Part shown: one piece after another, positions 25,276-35,476 of the stretch | Layout of the letters: each line of letters begins with the position of its first letter | How positions within the stretch are numbered: the first letter of the stretch is position 1 | DNA from: Bacteroidota bacterium | GTDB taxonomy: Bacteria; Bacteroidota; Bacteroidia; Flavobacteriales; Schleiferiaceae | DNA length: 64,000 nt | Direction of reading: 5' to 3' | Assembly: GCA_024742495.1 (NCBI GenBank) | Contig: JANSYJ010000001.1 | Span: forward strand, 1-64,000 | The notes under the pieces: generated by a model | Database searches by the model: none | What the model saw: the letters and a program-made list of their open reading frames with translations, nothing else | What the model was told of the DNA's origin: nothing | Program-made: the position numbers and the translations under genes

Positions 25276-27633
25276 ATGTTCACATTCATTGCCCGAATCA
25301 TATTACGGAATAGAATAACTATGCTCAGCATCTTGCTTTTGCTGAGCTTTTTTATGGCCTGGCAAGGGCAATATGTTCAGGTTAGTTTTAAGTTTTCTCG
25401 ACTATTACCAAAAACAGATTCTACTCAAGTCGATTATGATCAATTCCGAGAACGCTTTAATCAGGTAGGGAATACGGTTATCCTGGCTATTGATAGCTTC
25501 GATATTTTCGACCCTGAGCATTATACGCAATGGCAGCTTTTACAGGATGAAATGAACAGCCTGCCGGGCATAGTAGGCGTCCTTTCGCCCATTAATATTG
25601 TAAACCTCCGTCGCAACGATAGCTTAGAGCAGCTTTACTACGAATCATTAAACCCTGGCTTTCGAAGCGGGAAACTAGATAGCCTGCGCAGTTTATACGC
25701 CGAGCTGCCTTTTTACAAGGGACTGCTTCTTAGCGAAGATGGAGAGGTGCCGCTTATGCTGGTGCAAATAGATCCCGAGAAACTGTATGTCCGCGATATA
25801 ATTAGCATCGTAGAAGAATTAAAGGAAAGGGTGAAATATGCCGAAAAGGAAATTGGTCGCGATATAAAAATTAGTGGCCTACCACACCTTCGCATGGCCA
25901 ATACCAAAAAAATTGGTTCGGAGGTTTTCCTTTTAGTTGGTTTAGCCATGCTGGTAACCGCCATTATCCTCTTCACCTTTTTACGCAGTATTAGAGCCAT
26001 GCTTATCTCACTGGCAGTGGTTATTTTAGGAGTGTTCTGGTCCTTCGGCCTGATGTCGGTTCTGGGCTACCAAATCTCTATGCTGAGTTCCCTCATCCCT
26101 TCCTTGGTGATTGTTATCGGCGTACCCAATTGCATTTTCCTCATCAATAAATACCACTCCGAGTTTAAGGATCATGGAAATCGAATAAAGGCCCTGCAAC
26201 GTGTTATCCGTAAAATTGGTGCGGCCACCATGATGACCAATGCCACTACCGCCATGGGATTTGCCTCCTTAATCCTTACCGATAGCACCATCCTAAAGGA
26301 ATTCGGCACGGTTGCTTCACTTAACGTGATGATGGTTTTCGTGATCTCCATCATTCTAATTCCGGTGATCTATAGCTTTGCTAAACCTCCTAAAAAACGT
26401 CACTTTAATCACCTCGACAAAAAATGGATTAAGGCTTTTATCGATTGGTTAATCCGTATGTCCATGTACCATCGACCTTATGTGTACAGCGGCTTAGTCT
26501 TCCTTTTAATTATTGCCAGCTTTGGTATTTCCAAAATCTACACCACCGGAAATCTTAGTGAAGAGTTTAAAAAAAGTGATGCCGTTTTTCAAGATTTGCG
26601 TTTCCTCGAAGATCGCTTTGGCGGAGTGGTTCCCCTAGAGTTGGTTATTGATACTAAAAAATCCGGTGGCGCTTATAAAAGCAGTACCCTAAAACGCATG
26701 GATCGCCTGCAAAATGCCATGAACGCAGTGCCTGGCATTAGCAGAGCCCTCTCGGTGGTAGATGGTTTAAAGTTCGCCAAGCAGGCTTATTACCGTGGAA
26801 GCCCCGACTTTTATGAACTCCCCAATTCCCAAGACCGGAGTTTTATTATGTCCTACCTCCCCAAAGCAAATAATGAAGCGCGCCTCCTAGAGTCCCTTCT
26901 CGACAGCAGTGGAAGATATGCCCGCATAAGCATGCAAGTGGAAGATATGGGCAAGGAGGAATCGGCCTATTTACAAGCGGCCCTCGATAGTAATATCGCC
27001 GCCCATTTGCCCATGGAACGCTATGATGTTACCGTAACTGGTGCCTGGATGGTTTTTCAAAAAGGAACCACCTACCTCATTAAAAACCTGGTAGTAAGCC
27101 TCACCTTAGCGGTGGCGGTAATCGCCTTAATTATGGCCCTTATCTTTCGCTCCTTTGCCATGGTGCTGGTAAGCCTAATCCCTAATATTTTCCCGCTCAT
27201 TATGACCGCCGGAATTATGGGCTATTTTGGTATTCCCCTAAAACCTTCTACCATCTTGGTCTTTAGTTTGGCCTTTGGCATTAGCATCGATGATACCATT
27301 CACTTTCTAGCCAAGTATCGGCAAGAGCTAAAAGCAACCAATTATAATATTGGCCAGTCGGTTTTACGCGCTATTCGCGAAACGGGCGTCAGTATGTTTT
27401 ACACCTCCATTGTCTTGTTCTTCGGCTTTAGTGTTTTTGCCGCATCTAGCTTTGGTGGAATTGTAGCCCTCGGCATATTGGTAAGTATCACCCTGGTTAT
27501 TGCCATGATTGGAAATTTGCTCCTTTTACCAACCTTATTACTTAGCTTTGAGAAAATGATCATCAACAAATCCTTCACTGAACCGTATATTACTATCTAC
27601 GATGATGAGGAAGACCAAGATGACGATGAGTAG
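25276..27633 (+). CDS. RND/MMPL-superfamily exporter
   Basis: This 785-residue inner-membrane protein has the duplicated layout of the MMPL/RND superfamily. There is one N-terminal helix, a periplasmic loop (about residues 35-205), a first group of five helices (about 210-365; EVFLLVGLAMLVTAIILF first), a second helix and periplasmic loop, and a final group of five helices (about 590-765). The GISIDDTIHFLAKYR motif near residue 675 is the proton-relay sterol-sensing-like signature. It has an acidic tail (DDEEDQDDDE). Lipids or hopanoids are possible cargo, but none is shown. It is the first gene of a run with rfbA and the polyprenyl synthase. Confidence 0.85.
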   Translation: MFTFIARIILRNRITMLSILLLLSFFMAWQGQYVQVSFKFSRLLPKTDSTQVDYDQFRERFNQVGNTVILAIDSFDIFDPEHYTQWQLLQDEMNSLPGIVGVLSPINIVNLRRNDSLEQLYYESLNPGFRSGKLDSLRSLYAELPFYKGLLLSEDGEVPLMLVQIDPEKLYVRDIISIVEELKERVKYAEKEIGRDIKISGLPHLRMANTKKIGSEVFLLVGLAMLVTAIILFTFLRSIRAMLISLAVVILGVFWSFGLMSVLGYQISMLSSLIPSLVIVIGVPNCIFLINKYHSEFKDHGNRIKALQRVIRKIGAATMMTNATTAMGFASLILTDSTILKEFGTVASLNVMMVFVISIILIPVIYSFAKPPKKRHFNHLDKKWIKAFIDWLIRMSMYHRPYVYSGLVFLLIIASFGISKIYTTGNLSEEFKKSDAVFQDLRFLEDRFGGVVPLELVIDTKKSGGAYKSSTLKRMDRLQNAMNAVPGISRALSVVDGLKFAKQAYYRGSPDFYELPNSQDRSFIMSYLPKANNEARLLESLLDSSGRYARISMQVEDMGKEESAYLQAALDSNIAAHLPMERYDVTVTGAWMVFQKGTTYLIKNLVVSLTLAVAVIALIMALIFRSFAMVLVSLIPNIFPLIMTAGIMGYFGIPLKPSTILVFSLAFGISIDDTIHFLAKYRQELKATNYNIGQSVLRAIRETGVSMFYTSIVLFFGFSVFAASSFGGIVALGILVSITLVIAMIGNLLLLPTLLLSFEKMIINKSFTEPYITIYDDEEDQDDDE

Positions 27634-27660
27634 CTCTAAATCAACCAAAGACCCTGAATA

Positions 27661-28527
27661 ATGAAAGGCATCATTCTCGCCGGTGGATCCGGTACCCGAT
27701 TACACCCATTAACCCTAGCGGTTAGTAAGCAACTTATGCCGGTTTACGATAAACCGATGATTTACTATCCCCTAAGCACCTTATTACAAGCGGGTATTCG
27801 AGAGATACTTATCATCTCCACCCCTCATGATATGCCGCTTTTTAAAAAGCTTTTGGGCGATGGCAGTCGCATCGGTTGCGAATTCCACTATACCATTCAA
27901 CATGACCCTAATGGTTTAGCACAAGCCTTTGTTTTAGGGGAAGAGTTTATTGGTAATGACAGTGTAGCCCTAGTTTTAGGGGACAATATATTTTACGGCT
28001 CTAAAATGGCCGACCTTCTCCAAAGCAGTAAAAATCCAGATGGTGGCGTTGTATTTGCCTATCAGGTTTCGGATCCGGAGCGCTATGGAGTAGTTGACTT
28101 TGACGCTAATTTAAAGGCCATTTCCATTGAGGAGAAGCCGGCTAAACCAAAATCGCGCTATGCGGTACCGGGACTCTATTTTTACGATAATGACGTAGTT
28201 GGAATTTCCAAGGATTTAAAACCTTCACCCCGCGGTGAGTATGAAATTACCGATGTAAACAAGCAATACTTAAGTGCAGGTAAACTCCAAGTAGGGATTC
28301 TCGATCGAGGAACGGCCTGGCTGGATACGGGCACCTTCCCAAGCCTAATGCAAGCCGGACAGTTTGTGCAGGTAATTGAGGAACGTCAAGGTCTCAAAGT
28401 TGGCTGTATTGAAGAAATCGCCTGGCGCAATGGTTTTATTAATGATAGCCAATTGGAAGAAATCGCTAGTCCCTTGGTAAAAAGTGGCTATGGCCGCTAC
28501 CTTATCGACCTTCTGAAAAACGACTAA
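27661..28527 (+). CDS. rfbA: Glucose-1-phosphate thymidylyltransferase
   Basis: This 288-residue enzyme forms dTDP-glucose from dTTP and glucose-1-phosphate, the first step to dTDP-rhamnose. The nucleotidyltransferase signature [11 protein letters not shown] lies at residues 8-18, with [19 protein letters not shown] at 24-42 and LGDNIFYG near 106-113. Length and motifs match RfbA/RmlA. The other rml genes are not beside it. It starts 27 bp after the exporter stop, and its stop directly abuts the polyprenyl synthase start, so the three genes are probably co-transcribed. Confidence 0.93.
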   Translation: MKGIILAGGSGTRLHPLTLAVSKQLMPVYDKPMIYYPLSTLLQAGIREILIISTPHDMPLFKKLLGDGSRIGCEFHYTIQHDPNGLAQAFVLGEEFIGNDSVALVLGDNIFYGSKMADLLQSSKNPDGGVVFAYQVSDPERYGVVDFDANLKAISIEEKPAKPKSRYAVPGLYFYDNDVVGISKDLKPSPRGEYEITDVNKQYLSAGKLQVGILDRGTAWLDTGTFPSLMQAGQFVQVIEERQGLKVGCIEEIAWRNGFINDSQLEEIASPLVKSGYGRYLIDLLKND

Positions 28528-29493
28528 ATGGAGCGAATTCCTGCTTATGTGCAAGAGGTTGAAAACAGCCTAAGTGCCCAAAAATTTGATGATCAACCCG
28601 CAGAGCTATATGAACCCATGGCCTATATTTTATCCTTGGGTGGTAAGCGCTTGCGGCCTGCTTTAAGCCTCGCCGCTTGCGAGCTCTTTGGAGGCGAAGC
28701 ACAAAAGGCTCTTATGCCGGCCCTGGGAGTGGAGGTTTTTCACAACTTCTCTTTGGTGCATGATGATATTATGGATGAAGCGGATATCCGCAGGGGCCAA
28801 GCAACGGTGCATAAAAAATGGAATCGCGACATCGCCATTCTCTCTGGCGATGCCATGCTGGTAAAAGCCTATCAATACATCGCGCAAGTTGATGCGACGA
28901 TTTTACCGGCTGTATTGGCCTGCTTTTCCCAAACCGCATTAGAAATTTGCGAAGGACAACAGCGCGACATGAACTTCGAGTCCCGCGAAGATGTAAGTCA
29001 AGCTGAATACATCGAAATGATACGCCAGAAAACGGCAGTGTTATTGGGAGCGGCCCTAAAAATTGGAGCCCTATGCGGAGGGGCAGATGAAAAATCGGCG
29101 GATTCTCTTTACCAATTTGGCATTGATGCCGGACTGTCTTTTCAAATTCAAGATGACCTTTTAGACGCTTATGGCGATCCTAAAAAAGTAGGTAAAAAAC
29201 CGGGGGGCGATATCCTGCAGGATAAAAAAACCCTGCTCATGATTTATACCAAGGAACTGGACCCTTTGGGCTTTAAAAGCTTAAACCAATCGACATTTGT
29301 AAATGAAGAAAGCAAGGTTGAAGCCTGGTGTGACTTAATGATAAAGAGTGGCGCCAAAGCCAAAGCAGAGGCCGAGCGCGATCGCTTACTTCAAAGCGCC
29401 CTTTCGGCCTTGGAAGCGGCGCAGGGCGAAAATCAAGGTTTAAAAAAGGAACTCGCAGCTTTTGCTCAATGGCTCAGTCATCGAGATCGCTAA
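28528..29493 (+). CDS. Polyprenyl (geranylgeranyl/octaprenyl-type) diphosphate synthase
   Basis: This 321-residue class I trans-isoprenyl diphosphate synthase carries the first aspartate-rich motif DDIMD at residues 79-83 in the context HDDIMDEADIRRG, and the second DDLLD near residue 209. LSLGGKRLRPAL near residues 35-46 binds the substrate. Product length cannot be told; quinone side chain or carotenoid precursors are likely uses. It abuts rfbA with no gap and overlaps the next small ORF by 25 nt. Confidence 0.88.
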   Translation: MERIPAYVQEVENSLSAQKFDDQPAELYEPMAYILSLGGKRLRPALSLAACELFGGEAQKALMPALGVEVFHNFSLVHDDIMDEADIRRGQATVHKKWNRDIAILSGDAMLVKAYQYIAQVDATILPAVLACFSQTALEICEGQQRDMNFESREDVSQAEYIEMIRQKTAVLLGAALKIGALCGGADEKSADSLYQFGIDAGLSFQIQDDLLDAYGDPKKVGKKPGGDILQDKKTLLMIYTKELDPLGFKSLNQSTFVNEESKVEAWCDLMIKSGAKAKAEAERDRLLQSALSALEAAQGENQGLKKELAAFAQWLSHRDR

Positions 29494-29792
29494 AGTACTG
29501 GCCGCAGTTTACTGCTATGCTGCCGCAGAAGGCTTTTCTGCTCCATGAATTACGAGGCCAATTAGCCAAGGATTTGCAGCTGGATATAATCGATATTCCC
29601 CAAGAGAATTTGCAATACTGGCTCGCGGAATGGCTGCATGAGAACCTAGCGAATTTAGATCTTTCCCAATTGCTCTATCGAGTAGATCTTGCCATCACCG
29701 CCAAGGAAAACCCCGAACAATTGGCCCAAGCCCTATTGGAACGCGAAGCCCAAAAAGTGCTTTTTAGAGCCCAATACAGTGGAAGGATTTAA
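29469..29792 (+). CDS. Small hypothetical protein
   Basis: This predicted protein of 107 residues is helical and rich in Leu, Gln and Glu, without signal peptide or membrane segment. No family is recognised. The ATG at 29469 overlaps the end of the polyprenyl synthase by 25 nt; a later ATG at 29517 would avoid the overlap. Its end overlaps the end of the convergent 29789-30430 gene by four bases. Codon use is like the neighbours, which supports a real gene. Confidence 0.5.
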   Translation: MAQSSRSLKYWPQFTAMLPQKAFLLHELRGQLAKDLQLDIIDIPQENLQYWLAEWLHENLANLDLSQLLYRVDLAITAKENPEQLAQALLEREAQKVLFRAQYSGRI

Positions 29793-30430
29793 AAGAAGAG
29801 TTGAAAGATAGGCGCCCACGATTGCGCATAAGGAGAACTTTCGTCGTGCAAAACATTTAAGCGTAAGCCAATCTGCATAAAGCCTCCATTCCCCAATTTC
29901 TGGTAAATACCGCCTTGTATAAATAAAACCGGGGTCCAGGCATTACTTATATCAAAAGCGCCACGGGAATTATTATAGGTGTACACATCATGATTTAGCA
30001 CCTCCAGCTGAGTGCCTACAAAAGCGGAATTAAATAAATTGTAATTCGCAAATACATTGGGGCCATGAATTTGATTTTCAAAATCCACCTCCTGAAAGCC
30101 ATTAGAAGTTAAAATGGTATTCCATTTTGCGTAGTTATACATATAGCCTAGGCCCGCAACCCAATTATCATTTATCTGATATCCCACCTGTGGGGCAAGA
30201 AAAATATTGGTATTGTCTCCAAAGCTTAAACCAGCACCACCGCCATATACCAATCGATCCATAAATCCCTTGGGCTCCGATTTCGCTGCTGCTGCCTTCT
30301 GACTGCTCGAATCCACTTCAGTTTTTGGACTTGGACTTGTTTTAGGCCTTTTGCGAAAGCGCTCACTTTGTGCTTCGGCGGCAAAGGAAAATAGAAAGCA
30401 AACAAATAGAGGTAGATAGAGCTTTTTCAT
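29789..30430 (-). CDS. Putative outer-membrane beta-barrel protein
   Basis: This 213-residue protein has a signal peptide (residues 1-20, ending AEAQ), then a Lys/Pro/Ser-rich linker (about 24-52). An eight-strand-like barrel follows, with alternating residues, many Tyr/Asn/Gly and a terminal Phe (PIFQLFF). It resembles the small OmpA/OmpW-like barrels of Bacteroidota. It is divergent from sucA and convergent with the preceding small ORF. No specific function is assigned. Confidence 0.6.
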   Translation of the reverse strand: MKKLYLPLFVCFLFSFAAEAQSERFRKRPKTSPSPKTEVDSSSQKAAAAKSEPKGFMDRLVYGGGAGLSFGDNTNIFLAPQVGYQINDNWVAGLGYMYNYAKWNTILTSNGFQEVDFENQIHGPNVFANYNLFNSAFVGTQLEVLNHDVYTYNNSRGAFDISNAWTPVLFIQGGIYQKLGNGGFMQIGLRLNVLHDESSPYAQSWAPIFQLFF

Positions 30431-30515
30431 GTAAACAAAAATAAGGTCAAGATGCTTAATATAGTAGCATTAAAATTTTTAAAAGCATCGTTCAAATAAC
30501 GCGCTATATTTATTA

Positions 30516-30523
30516 TAATTTTG
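30516..30523 (+). promoter_or_regulatory. Bacteroidota -7 box of the sucAB operon
   Basis: TAATTTTG fits TAnnTTTG and ends 25 bp before the sucA ATG. An upstream -33 TTTG is not obvious. Confidence 0.5.
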
Positions 30524-30548
30524 TAGCCAATTTCGCCACGCGACCATC

Positions 30549-33296
30549 ATGGACAGATTTTCCTTTCTTGGAGGAGTACACAGTACCTTTATAGATGAAC
30601 TTTACGAGCTTTACCTAAAGAGCCCCGACAGCATTGAGCCTAGTTGGAGAGCTTTTTTTCAAGGTTACGACTTCGCTCTTGAAGAGTATGATGGTGAAGG
30701 TGGATCCGCCTTTGCCCTTAATCACTCGGAAATTGTAGAAGAGATTCGCAAAGAATTTCAGGTTTTAGCACTAATCGACGCTTACCGTCGCAGAGGTCAC
30801 CTCTTTACCGCAACTAACCCGGTACGTACTCGCCGTAAATACGATCCAAGCCTTGCCATTGAAAACTTTGGTTTAGAGCAAAGCGATCTTAACTTACCTT
30901 TTCAAGCGGCCAAGGAAATTGGCTTTGATGAGAGTAAAACCTTAAAAGACATCATCCAACGCTTAGAGGAAGTTTATTGCCGAAGCATTGGTATTGAGTA
31001 TATGCATCTGGACCATCCCGAGCGGATTAAATGGGTGCAGGCACAAATTAGGGTTAATAATAATTACCCGGACTATAGCGCCGAAGAGAAGAAGCTAATA
31101 CTGCACAAGCTCAATGAAGCGGTAGCCTTTGAAAACTTCATCAACCGCAAGTTTGTTGGTCAAAAACGTTTCTCCATTGAAGGAGCGGAAAGTCTTATTC
31201 CTGCCTTGGAGTTTGGAATTCGCCGCGCCGCAAAATTGGGAGTAGCCGAATTTGTGATGGGTATGGCCCACCGAGGTCGCCTAAATGTGCTCACCAATAT
31301 TTTTGGGAAAACCCAACGCGACATCTTCTCCGAATTTGAAGGAAAAGAGTTTACCGATGAAGAGTTTGATGGCGATGTAAAATACCATCTGGGTTATACC
31401 ACCACCAAGGAATTGGATAATGGTGAAAAAATAAAATTAAACCTTTCCCCTAACCCTTCCCACTTGGAAGCGGTAGATGCCGTGGTTACGGGAATTGCAC
31501 GCGCTAAAATTAATACCGATCACAACAAAGACAAGTCTAAAGTGATGCCCATTCTCATTCATGGAGATGCGGCTATTGCGGCTCAAGGCATTGTTTATGA
31601 AGTGCTACAAATGGAAACCCTTGACGGTTATCACACCGGGGGAACCATCCACATTGTAATTAATAACCAAGTTGGTTTTACCACCAATTACTTGGATGCG
31701 CGCTCGAGTATTTACTGTACCGATATTGCCAAAACAGTGCAGGCTCCCGTTTTGCACGTTAATGGCGACGATGTAGAAGCAGTAATCCACGCCACCTTAT
31801 TTGCGATGGAATACCGCCAACGTTACAATCGCGATATTTTCATCGACCTCCTTTGTTACCGTAAATACGGGCATAATGAAGGTGATGAGCCACGTTTCAC
31901 CCAGCCTTTACTTTATAAAAACATCAACAAGCATCCGAATCCAAAAGAGATTTACGCTGATAAGCTAAAGGAAGCTGGACTAATAGATAAAGCCTTTTTA
32001 AAGGAATTAGAAACGGAGTTTAAAGAAGTGCTGGAAATGCGCTTCGATGAATCGAAAAAAATTGAGAAAAACACCATCACCCAATTTATGGAGGATGAGT
32101 GGAACGGCTTCCGCACCGCCGAGCCGGAAGATTTCGAGAAGTCGATCGACACCTCTTTCGATATCGAGAAACTCAAAGAAATTGCCCGCACCATTACCAC
32201 CCTTCCCGAAGGGAAAAAGTTCTTCGTGAAAATCAAGAAATTGATGGATGAGCGTTGGAAAATGGTGGACGAAAAAAACAGTCTGGATTGGGGTATGGCT
32301 GAGCTAATGGCCTATGGATCTTTAATTGTTGATGGCTATAATGTGCGCATCAGCGGGGAAGATTCGGAAAGGGGTACCTTCTCTCACCGTCATGCGGTGG
32401 TAAAAGTGGAGGACTCTGAAGAAGAGCATATGCTGCTCAACAATATTCCCGAAAGAGAAGGTCGTTTTGCCGTGTACAACTCCCTACTATCGGAATACGG
32501 CGTGCTTGGTTTCGATTATGGCTATGCCATGAGTTCGCCAGAAACGCTGGTAATTTGGGAAGCCCAGTTTGGTGATTTCTTCAATGGCGCTCAGATTATT
32601 GTAGACCAATTCCTGTCGGCCGCCGAAGATAAATGGAAGGTTCAAAATGGCTTGGTACTTTATTTACCCCATGGCTATGAAGGACAAGGAGCAGAGCACA
32701 GTAGCGCCCGCTTAGAGCGCTGGCTACAGCAATGTGCCCAGTATAATATGCAGGTAGTAAACGTAACTACCCCTGCTAACTTTTATCATTTACTGCGTCG
32801 CCAAATGAAGCGCGATTTTAGGAAGCCCCTCATTATAATGACCCCCAAAAGTTTGTTGCGTCACCCTAAGGTGCAATCGCCTTTAGAGGATTTAGCTAAT
32901 GGTAGTTTCCAAGAGTTATTAGACGACCCACGTATTGAGGACCGCAAGAAAGTGAAGAAACTCTTTTTCATGAGCGGTAAACTCTATTATGATGTGGATA
33001 AGCAAAGGGATTCGGAAATGCCAGAGGATCGGGCAATGATTCGCTTGGAGCAGATGTATCCTTTGGTGGATGATCAGATTAACGATTTGATCGCCAGCTA
33101 CCCCAATGCCGATGAAATATATTGGGCTCAAGAAGAGCCAATGAATATGGGAGCCTCTTGGTTCATCCAAATTCACTTCCCTGTAAAGGTTAATAAAGTG
33201 TTGGCCATTCCTGCCAGTGCCAGTACTGCCGCCGGCTCATCGAAATTGGCCGCCAGCAAACACAATACTTTGATCAAAGAAATATTCAACACCTAG
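30549..33296 (+). CDS. sucA: 2-oxoglutarate dehydrogenase E1 component
   Basis: This 915-residue thiamine-diphosphate enzyme of the TCA cycle decarboxylates 2-oxoglutarate and passes succinyl to E2. The N-terminal FLGGVHSTFIDELYELY lies at residues 5-21, which is the usual E2-binding region. The motif GMAHRGRLNVL lies near 239-249, the ThDP-binding HGDAAIAAQGIVYE near 337-350, and GHNEGDEPRFTQP near 445-457. Length is normal. It is followed 15 bp later by sucB. There is no E3 gene here, as is common. Confidence 0.95.
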   Translation: MDRFSFLGGVHSTFIDELYELYLKSPDSIEPSWRAFFQGYDFALEEYDGEGGSAFALNHSEIVEEIRKEFQVLALIDAYRRRGHLFTATNPVRTRRKYDPSLAIENFGLEQSDLNLPFQAAKEIGFDESKTLKDIIQRLEEVYCRSIGIEYMHLDHPERIKWVQAQIRVNNNYPDYSAEEKKLILHKLNEAVAFENFINRKFVGQKRFSIEGAESLIPALEFGIRRAAKLGVAEFVMGMAHRGRLNVLTNIFGKTQRDIFSEFEGKEFTDEEFDGDVKYHLGYTTTKELDNGEKIKLNLSPNPSHLEAVDAVVTGIARAKINTDHNKDKSKVMPILIHGDAAIAAQGIVYEVLQMETLDGYHTGGTIHIVINNQVGFTTNYLDARSSIYCTDIAKTVQAPVLHVNGDDVEAVIHATLFAMEYRQRYNRDIFIDLLCYRKYGHNEGDEPRFTQPLLYKNINKHPNPKEIYADKLKEAGLIDKAFLKELETEFKEVLEMRFDESKKIEKNTITQFMEDEWNGFRTAEPEDFEKSIDTSFDIEKLKEIARTITTLPEGKKFFVKIKKLMDERWKMVDEKNSLDWGMAELMAYGSLIVDGYNVRISGEDSERGTFSHRHAVVKVEDSEEEHMLLNNIPEREGRFAVYNSLLSEYGVLGFDYGYAMSSPETLVIWEAQFGDFFNGAQIIVDQFLSAAEDKWKVQNGLVLYLPHGYEGQGAEHSSARLERWLQQCAQYNMQVVNVTTPANFYHLLRRQMKRDFRKPLIIMTPKSLLRHPKVQSPLEDLANGSFQELLDDPRIEDRKKVKKLFFMSGKLYYDVDKQRDSEMPEDRAMIRLEQMYPLVDDQINDLIASYPNADEIYWAQEEPMNMGASWFIQIHFPVKVNKVLAIPASASTAAGSSKLAASKHNTLIKEIFNT

Positions 33297-33311
33297 ATTT
33301 CAATAATTACC

Positions 33312-34529
33312 ATGAGTGTAGAAGTAAAAGTTCCCTCACCCGGAGAATCGGTTTCCGAAGTAGAAATCGCGAGTTGGCTAGTTGCTGATGGCGACTACGT
33401 AGAAAAAGACCAAGAAATTGCCGAAATCGATTCCGATAAAGCGACCCTAGCCCTTCCCGCTGAGGAAAGTGGCCTCATAAAGCTTATTGCCGAAGAGGGA
33501 GAAGCCGTGGAAGTTGGTCAGGTGATCGCAACCATCGACACCGATGCCGAGGCACCGGAAGGTGGCAGTGCACCAAAGCAAGAAGATAGCGAGGAAAAAG
33601 CGACCGAAAGCGCCGCTCCTGCCCCGAAAAAAGAAGATAGCAAAGAAACCTATGCCAGCGGTTCTGCTTCACCAGCAGCCCGTAAAATTATTGACGAGAA
33701 AGGCATTGATGCCAGTCAGATTAGTGGCACCGGACGCGACGGACGCATTACCAAGGAAGACGCAATGAATGCGGAAGTGAGCATGGGTAGCCCTGGCAAT
33801 TCGCCTCGCCCCAGCGAAACTTCCCGCATGAGCAGCTTGCGCCGAAAGCTTGCCAAGCGTTTGGTGAGCGTGAAGAATGAAACGGCCATGCTAACCACCT
33901 TCAATGAGGTGAACATGCAGCCCATTTTCGACCTTCGGAAAGAATATAAAGAAGACTTTAAAACCAAACACGGCGTAGGCCTTGGTTTCATGAGTTTCTT
34001 CACCTTAGCCGTGGCACGGGCTCTAAAAGAGTTTCCACAGGTAAATAGTATGATTGACGGCGATAATATGATCAGCTTCGATTATGCAGATATCAGCATC
34101 GCTGTGAGTGGCCCCAAAGGCTTAATGGTTCCCGTTCTTCGCAATGCCGAGACGATGAGTTTTGCTGGCGTTGAAAAGGATATTAAGCGATTGGCTACCA
34201 AGGTGCGCGATGGCAAAATTACCGTAGATGAAATGACCGGTGGAACCTTTACCATTACCAATGGTGGTGTATTTGGCTCCATGCTTTCTACGCCAATTAT
34301 TAATCCACCCCAAAGTGCCATTTTAGGAATGCACAATATCGTGGAACGTCCAATGGCGGAGAATGGTCAGGTAGTTATTCGCCCTATCATGTACGTTGCC
34401 TTAAGTTATGATCACCGCATAATTGACGGTCGTGAATCGGTAGGCTTTTTAGTAGCGGTTAAAGAGGCCCTCGAGAACCCTAGCGAGCTACTAATGAACA
34501 ATGAAGTAAAGAAAGCTCTAGAGCTCTAA
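33312..34529 (+). CDS. sucB: Dihydrolipoyl succinyltransferase, E2 of 2-oxoglutarate dehydrogenase
   Basis: This 405-residue E2 has one lipoyl domain (residues 1-75; the lipoylated Lys is in EIDSDKATL near residue 44). A Lys/Glu/Ala/Pro linker follows, then the E1/E3-binding domain (about 115-150; [14 protein letters not shown]). The catalytic domain (about 175-405) ends with [16 protein letters not shown], the His/Asp active site. It is co-transcribed with sucA, and a terminator follows. Confidence 0.95.
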   Translation: MSVEVKVPSPGESVSEVEIASWLVADGDYVEKDQEIAEIDSDKATLALPAEESGLIKLIAEEGEAVEVGQVIATIDTDAEAPEGGSAPKQEDSEEKATESAAPAPKKEDSKETYASGSASPAARKIIDEKGIDASQISGTGRDGRITKEDAMNAEVSMGSPGNSPRPSETSRMSSLRRKLAKRLVSVKNETAMLTTFNEVNMQPIFDLRKEYKEDFKTKHGVGLGFMSFFTLAVARALKEFPQVNSMIDGDNMISFDYADISIAVSGPKGLMVPVLRNAETMSFAGVEKDIKRLATKVRDGKITVDEMTGGTFTITNGGVFGSMLSTPIINPPQSAILGMHNIVERPMAENGQVVIRPIMYVALSYDHRIIDGRESVGFLVAVKEALENPSELLMNNEVKKALEL

Positions 34530-34562
34530 ATAGTATTAAATACTAGTAGAACTATAGTCATT

Positions 34563-34597
34563 TGCCATCCTAATTGCTTTAGGGTGGCATTTTTTTT
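34563..34597 (+). terminator. Rho-independent terminator of sucAB
   Basis: TGCCATCCTAA and TTAGGGTGGCA form a stem with a short loop, followed by eight T. Confidence 0.8.
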
Positions 34598-34674
34598 ATA
34601 TCCTCTTTAACCAAGCTCAATAGCGCTCGTGGGAAATCCATATTATGGAAGAGAAGCCCAGCTAATTCCACCGA

Positions 34675-35004
34675 TCAACTTGCAAAGTCTATTTTTTGGT
34701 TCAGTAATTCAAGCTTAAAGCTGACTTTGACATTCAAAGCTCTAAACACTTTCAAAATGGTTTCAAATCGAGCGTCGGTCAAATTATTCTCGATTTTAGA
34801 AATCTGAGCCTTCTGAACTCCGACCAAGGTGCCGAGTTGTGCCTGGCTTAGTTTCCTTTCAATACGGACTTGTTTAATTGCCTGTCCAATTAAGTCCAGT
34901 CTTAATTCATTCTCGAATTCCTCTCTTGCTGCCGTTCCACTTTCACCAATAAATTTGTCGGTAATTTCATCAAGACTTTTTGTTTTCAATTCTTTCGCCT
35001 TCAT
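34675..35004 (-). CDS. HigA-like XRE antitoxin
   Basis: This antitoxin of 109 residues has a C-terminal Cro/C1 helix-turn-helix (about residues 45-100; KLSQAQLGTLVGVQKAQISKIEN). The N-terminal KELKTKSLDEITDKFIGESGT region is the family-specific toxin-contact part. I start it at ATG 35004; the longer frame reaching 35112 overlaps the toxin gene. It lies four bp after the toxin stop, giving the toxin-first order of HigBA systems. It probably represses its own promoter with the toxin. Confidence 0.8.
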   Translation of the reverse strand: MKAKELKTKSLDEITDKFIGESGTAAREEFENELRLDLIGQAIKQVRIERKLSQAQLGTLVGVQKAQISKIENNLTDARFETILKVFRALNVKVSFKLELLNQKIDFAS

Positions 35005-35008
35005 TATC

Positions 35009-35347
35009 CTATTCCTTATTATTAAAGTAATTTCTCCTAATTCTTTCCGTCTTTTTAATTTCCCTAATTGGAGTTTTAAGGCTTTTCTTTTCAATCCCAT
35101 GGGTAGAAACAACTACAGTTCGAGTTTTGTCCATTTTATCCCAAAAAGCAAAAAGCCGGTAATAGCTACTATTGTAATGGGTTCTAAACTCCCAAACCGT
35201 GTGACTTAGTTTTTTGAAGAGTTCACTGTCATTTATAAATTGTGCTTTCTGAAGATTATAGATAATCTTCCTGCGCGCTTTATCATCTAATCCACTTAAA
35301 AAGTCTTCGACCTCTTCCATTAATTCAATTCTAACTTTTTGCTTCAT
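35009..35347 (-). CDS. HigB/RelE-like toxin (Gp49-type)
   Basis: This basic protein of 112 residues has the RelE/HigB fold pattern, with FLSGLDDKARRKIIYNLQKA near residues 17-36. The core strands KKLSHTVWEFRTHYNSSYYRLFAFW and VVVSTHGIEKKSLKTP carry basic residues for mRNA cleavage at the ribosome. It is first in the operon and is followed by its antitoxin. The pair is immediately left of the Pnkp-Hen1 insertion, just outside the 237-bp repeat. Confidence 0.8.
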   Translation of the reverse strand: MKQKVRIELMEEVEDFLSGLDDKARRKIIYNLQKAQFINDSELFKKLSHTVWEFRTHYNSSYYRLFAFWDKMDKTRTVVVSTHGIEKKSLKTPIREIKKTERIRRNYFNNKE

Positions 35348-35476
35348 TCAATGAAAGGGATTATCAAAGTTAATGTTTCTTTATTAGGAAACTATCTGGT
35401 GCCGAATTAAACCCCCTACTAATAAAATGAGATTAGACTAATCCATAATCAGACAATTCAAACTAAAGAAGAGGCA

